A stretch of 64,000 nucleotides of DNA from Enteractinococcus fodinae (GTDB taxonomy: Bacteria > Actinomycetota > Actinomycetes > Actinomycetales > Micrococcaceae): NCBI RefSeq assembly GCF_031458395.1, contig NZ_JAVDYJ010000001.1, positions 2,294,001 to 2,358,000 on the forward strand, read 5' to 3'. This document shows positions 60,990-64,000 of the stretch, in pieces. A model generated the notes under the pieces. It had not been told where the DNA came from. It worked only from the letters and a program-made list of their open reading frames with translations, and made no database searches. Numbering within the stretch: position 1 is the first letter of the stretch; every line of letters starts with the position of its first letter. A program made the position numbers and the translations under genes.

Positions 60990-62753
60990 TCACGACGTCT
61001 GGCCACGGTGGGCCTTGTAAACGATTTCGCCGCATTCGATTGTCAACACGTTTTTGGTCGTGCAAATGCTAGTGGGTTGGTCTGATGTGATGTCATCAAA
61101 CGGGTTCCGGTTCGCGACTGCCAAGTTCGCTACAGCACCTGGTGTGATACGACCGTAGTCGCGATCCAGTCTGAGTTGCCATGCGGATCCACTGGTATAG
61201 GCCTTGAGCGCGGTATGCAGATCAATCGCTTCATCCAGTTCAAGGGGTTCATTCATGGCTGCCGTTTGGTCAAGAACGTGCGGGTACGTTCGATTCACAG
61301 CGACGTGAATTGCTTGCCATGGATCTGCACTTGAGACTGGCCAGTCTGAACCCATGCATAGGTTCCCGCCGCTTTGCTGAATCGACGAGAACGGATATTG
61401 CCAGGAGGTTCGTGTCTCTCCCAGCTGTGGAATCGTGTGTTCAAGCATCTGAGGATCATATGCCGCCCACAGCGCCTGAATATTAGCTGTCGCACCAACA
61501 GTTCCAAAGCGCTGCACATCGTCGGGATGCACAATTTGGATATGAGCAATATGGTGCCGTTGGGCTGCTGCTGGGTTGCGGCGCCGGGTCTCTTCAATAG
61601 CATCCAGTGACCAGCGCACGGCACGGTCGCCGATGGCATGGAAGTGTAAATCAAACCCGGCAGCATCCAGGGCCACGCTGACAGCCATCAGTACATCGCG
61701 TTCGAGATAGGTCAGACCACGATCATGCTCACCGGCAGCCGGGCTGCGACCCATGCCAAGGGAGTCGCAGCGACAATAATCCTCGAGCAGCGCCGCTGTC
61801 TTATTCTCCGGAACCCCATCCACCATGATCTTTGCGGTGTGGGTCGTGAAGCCAGCATGGGCGTTTGTCTGTCGACGTTGTACAAACTCATCCACGAGGG
61901 AAGGCACGGTCTCAATTGTGAGCTCTCGAGGAACCCAGAGCGCACCGGTAACAGTTTCAGCGACTGTTCCGGTCAGACGGGCATTTCGGTAGGTTTCCGA
62001 TACATCAGGATAGCCAGCATATTCACCGAGGATGGCGTCCTGCCACCCGGTTACTCCCACGGAATGCAAATAGTCCCGGGCTGCTATCAGCCCAGCCGCG
62101 TATTCTTCAGCACTGTGGGGTGGCAACACATGATTGAGCAAGTCCATTGCTCCCTCGTGGAGCACCCCTGTAGGTTGACCCAAGGCGTCCCGCTCTATCA
62201 CGCCGTCTTCGGGGTCGGGCGTCTGAGACCTTATGCCCGCTAGTTTCATAGCGGCGGTGTTGACCCATGCCGAATGATGGTCGGCACTGATGAGATACGT
62301 GGGCATATTGGCGGTCACCGCATCTAATTCTTTCGCGGTCGGGCCGCTCGAAGGAAAGAATCCGGTGTACCACCCACCCCCAAAGATCCAATCCGTGTTG
62401 TTTGTCTCAGCTGCTTTGCGCTGTGCCACATAGTTTTGAACGGCTTCTAAAGTCCCCGCATGACTGTCCGCCTCAGTCAGGTCGCAGGCATTTCGTTCCA
62501 TGCCGCCATAAATGGGATGAATATGTGCATCTATGAATCCCGGCGTGATGAGGCCGCCGTTCACATCAATGATTTGCGCGTCGCTGTCGATCAGGCCCAG
62601 CAGCTCCTCGTCGGTGCCGACCTTCTCGATGCGCCCGGCGATGACCAACACAGCTGTGGCGGTGGGATGGAGCTCGTCCCCGGTGAAAACACGTCCAGAG
62701 CGCAGCAGTAAGGGCACCTCATGAGTACTTTCGAGTGCATTCAGATCTGACAT
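60990..62753 (-). CDS. YtcJ-like metal-dependent amidohydrolase
   Basis: 587 aa. TIM-barrel amidohydrolase with metal motif FIDAHIHPIYGG (about residue 72), the second metal block FDLHFHAIGDRAV, and the late aspartate in GSDWPVSS. An N-terminal beta-sandwich half (LLRSGRVFTGD) precedes the barrel. Start ATG 62753 with AAGGAG; a longer frame reaches 62867 but lacks a ribosome site. Members act on N-substituted formamides and related amides; the exact substrate is not known. Cotranscribed with the PuuB-like oxidase. Confidence 0.88.
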   Translation of the reverse strand: MSDLNALESTHEVPLLLRSGRVFTGDELHPTATAVLVIAGRIEKVGTDEELLGLIDSDAQIIDVNGGLITPGFIDAHIHPIYGGMERNACDLTEADSHAGTLEAVQNYVAQRKAAETNNTDWIFGGGWYTGFFPSSGPTAKELDAVTANMPTYLISADHHSAWVNTAAMKLAGIRSQTPDPEDGVIERDALGQPTGVLHEGAMDLLNHVLPPHSAEEYAAGLIAARDYLHSVGVTGWQDAILGEYAGYPDVSETYRNARLTGTVAETVTGALWVPRELTIETVPSLVDEFVQRRQTNAHAGFTTHTAKIMVDGVPENKTAALLEDYCRCDSLGMGRSPAAGEHDRGLTYLERDVLMAVSVALDAAGFDLHFHAIGDRAVRWSLDAIEETRRRNPAAAQRHHIAHIQIVHPDDVQRFGTVGATANIQALWAAYDPQMLEHTIPQLGETRTSWQYPFSSIQQSGGNLCMGSDWPVSSADPWQAIHVAVNRTYPHVLDQTAAMNEPLELDEAIDLHTALKAYTSGSAWQLRLDRDYGRITPGAVANLAVANRNPFDDITSDQPTSICTTKNVLTIECGEIVYKAHRGQTS

Positions 62754-62808
62754 ACGACTCCTTCTTGGGCTGGCCGCATCGGTACGGCGCAGGACTGTGT
62801 TTCGGCCA

Positions 62809-64000
62809 TCAGGAGTCAAACCCGATGCCGATTTTGTCCAGCGCTCGTAAGAACAGGGAGCGCTCACCTTGGTTTCGATCGGCTCGAATCATTTGGTTCC
62901 GCATGATTTGGACGCCAGCCCACGTCGCCGGCTCCGGTGGAAATGGGATGGGTTTCTTGCGAACAAGTTGCAGTCGCGTCAGCTCCGTTTCTTGCCCCGA
63001 GAGCAAGTCCAACATCACCTGTGCCCCAAAACGGGTGGCCCCTACGCCGAGGCCGGTGTAGCCGGCCGAGTATGCGACGCGGCCGCGGTGTGAGACGTCA
63101 AAGAATGCGAAGAATCGCGAACAAGAATCTATTGCTCCGCCCCAGGCGTGACTAAATTTGATGCCTTCTAACTGCGGGAAAGTGCCATAGAAGTGGGCTA
63201 CCAATTTTTCGAAGGTTTCATCGCGGTAGTCGTATTCGGAGCGCACTTTGCGGCCAAAGTGGTAAACCGCATCGTAACCTCCCCACAGGATCCGAAATCC
63301 ACCGTCTTCATCGATGGTTGGACGGGAGTAGTGGAATCGATTATTGAGGTCGGCCAGCCCAATCATTTCATTCCAACCGATCGCTTCGCGTTGTGCGGCA
63401 GTCAGCGGTTCGGTCATCAGGGCGTAGTCATACAGTGGCAAGGTGTATAAGTGGTGGCGTTTCAGCAGCGATGGGAAGGCGTTGGTTGCGAGCGCTACGC
63501 GGTTAGCCGTGATGTGGCCTTCGGGCGTGACAACCCGCAACGTTGCCCCCTCATCGATGAGCCCTTCGGCCGGGGTATGCTCAAAGATCTGGACACCCAG
63601 GTCGCGGCACACTCTTGCCAGTTCCCAGGCAAGCTTTGCCGGATGAACCAACATCGTGCCGGTGTAGTCGCGCTCGCCAGCGAGGAAATCTGGGGAGTTA
63701 ATAAGGTCTCTGGTTTGGTCTGCATCCAGAAAATGTTCCTCTCCTTGCAGCCATTCGACCTGGTGAGGTTCGGTTGCGACGTTGAGGCTCCCGTCAGTGT
63801 GCAGTTCGATATCCATGTCATATCGCTGGGCGGTCTCGCGAATCTCCGCGAGATTCTGAATGCCCAGTTCGGTGAGTTTGGCGTTTTCTTCGGGCAAGTG
63901 GTTTTCGCCATTTGCGTCGCCGTGCACCAAGGAGTACTCACAGAAACCGCCGTTTCGACCGGACGCGGCCCACCCGATACGTTGCGCTTCGATGAGCACG
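62809..64000 (-). CDS. FAD-dependent amine oxidase, PuuB/DAO-like (5' end outside window)
   Basis: Partial, about 397 residues visible; the FAD-binding N-terminus lies beyond the right edge. GWAASGRNGGFCEY is the family segment after the FAD loop, where PuuB-like (gamma-glutamylputrescine oxidase) proteins have R-N/S-GG-F/Q. The C-terminal YSAGYTGLGVGATRFGAQVML is the second FAD motif. Likely oxidises a polyamine, glycine-betaine or N-substituted amino acid. First gene of an operon with the YtcJ-like enzyme and the cupin. Confidence 0.85.
   Translation of the reverse strand, partial: VLIEAQRIGWAASGRNGGFCEYSLVHGDANGENHLPEENAKLTELGIQNLAEIRETAQRYDMDIELHTDGSLNVATEPHQVEWLQGEEHFLDADQTRDLINSPDFLAGERDYTGTMLVHPAKLAWELARVCRDLGVQIFEHTPAEGLIDEGATLRVVTPEGHITANRVALATNAFPSLLKRHHLYTLPLYDYALMTEPLTAAQREAIGWNEMIGLADLNNRFHYSRPTIDEDGGFRILWGGYDAVYHFGRKVRSEYDYRDETFEKLVAHFYGTFPQLEGIKFSHAWGGAIDSCSRFFAFFDVSHRGRVAYSAGYTGLGVGATRFGAQVMLDLLSGQETELTRLQLVRKKPIPFPPEPATWAGVQIMRNQMIRADRNQGERSLFLRALDKIGIGFDS

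Noticed and set aside
1-64000. CRISPR arrays and insertion sequences
   Set aside because: No regularly spaced repeats and no transposase-like protein were seen anywhere in the window.

Overview
The window is chromosomal DNA from a moderately high-GC actinobacterium, most likely in the Micrococcaceae and relatives (order Micrococcales). The evidence is the actinobacterial family set (DUF3151, PspC, PucR and TipAS-type regulators, MetNIQ, a DUF6308 protein), common GTG/TTG starts, several candidate leaderless genes with a TANNNT box 6-7 nt before the start codon, and G/C-ending codons. No rRNA, tRNA, CRISPR array, insertion sequence or phage gene was recognised.

Layout. 1-4.6 kb: catalase 3' end, Mug glycosylase, and a purA-thrC operon on the minus strand. 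4.9-14 kb: an amino-acid uptake and catabolism region with an APC permease, a DmpA/BapA-type aminopeptidase, TetR and PucR regulators, an MmsA-type semialdehyde dehydrogenase, a class III transaminase and a BASS-like transporter. 14-19.4 kb: small stress or envelope proteins, an orphan TRAP large permease, a carnitine-acyltransferase-like protein, and a helix-hairpin-helix gene broken by one amber codon. 19.4-22.1 kb: metNIQ methionine importer. 22.5-25 kb: small membrane protein, DUF1264 protein and an SDR. 25-30 kb: a minus-strand set for osmotic balance (glycosyltransferase and phosphatase of the sucrose or mannosylfructose type, BCCT carrier, aquaporin). 30-34 kb: nitrobindin, then a pyrE-hypothetical-spoU-fba-PII-like operon. 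34-40.5 kb: two tandem lipoproteins, CueP, an FAD monooxygenase, a HIRAN-like protein, xthA and nadE. 40.6-46 kb: an ABC exporter, then a second copy of the transaminase with a sodium/solute symporter. 46-51 kb: flavodoxin, a TipAS-type regulator, an MFS carrier, and an MHS carrier with two frameshifts.

51-57 kb is an accessory region with more A/T, different codon use and a 0.7 kb gene-poor stretch. It carries a dimethylformamidase-like pair (small and large subunit, iron ligands visible). Next, translationally coupled, comes a protein with the Rieske-oxygenase alpha-subunit layout that has lost most Rieske ligands and the catalytic histidines, then an N6-methyltransferase-like protein that has lost its SAM and NPPY-type motifs. 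This four-gene unit is my best candidate for an undescribed system. 57-64 kb returns to ordinary metabolism: a phytoene-desaturase-like oxidoreductase, an M20 amidohydrolase, and a cupin/YtcJ amidohydrolase/PuuB-like oxidase operon that runs off the right edge.

The most informative small details are a 17-codon fossil of the mmsA 3' end directly upstream of the second transaminase, an intrinsic terminator between the two dimethylformamidase-like subunits, a 16-bp palindrome upstream of them, and a second tandem lipoprotein whose only plausible start is ATT.
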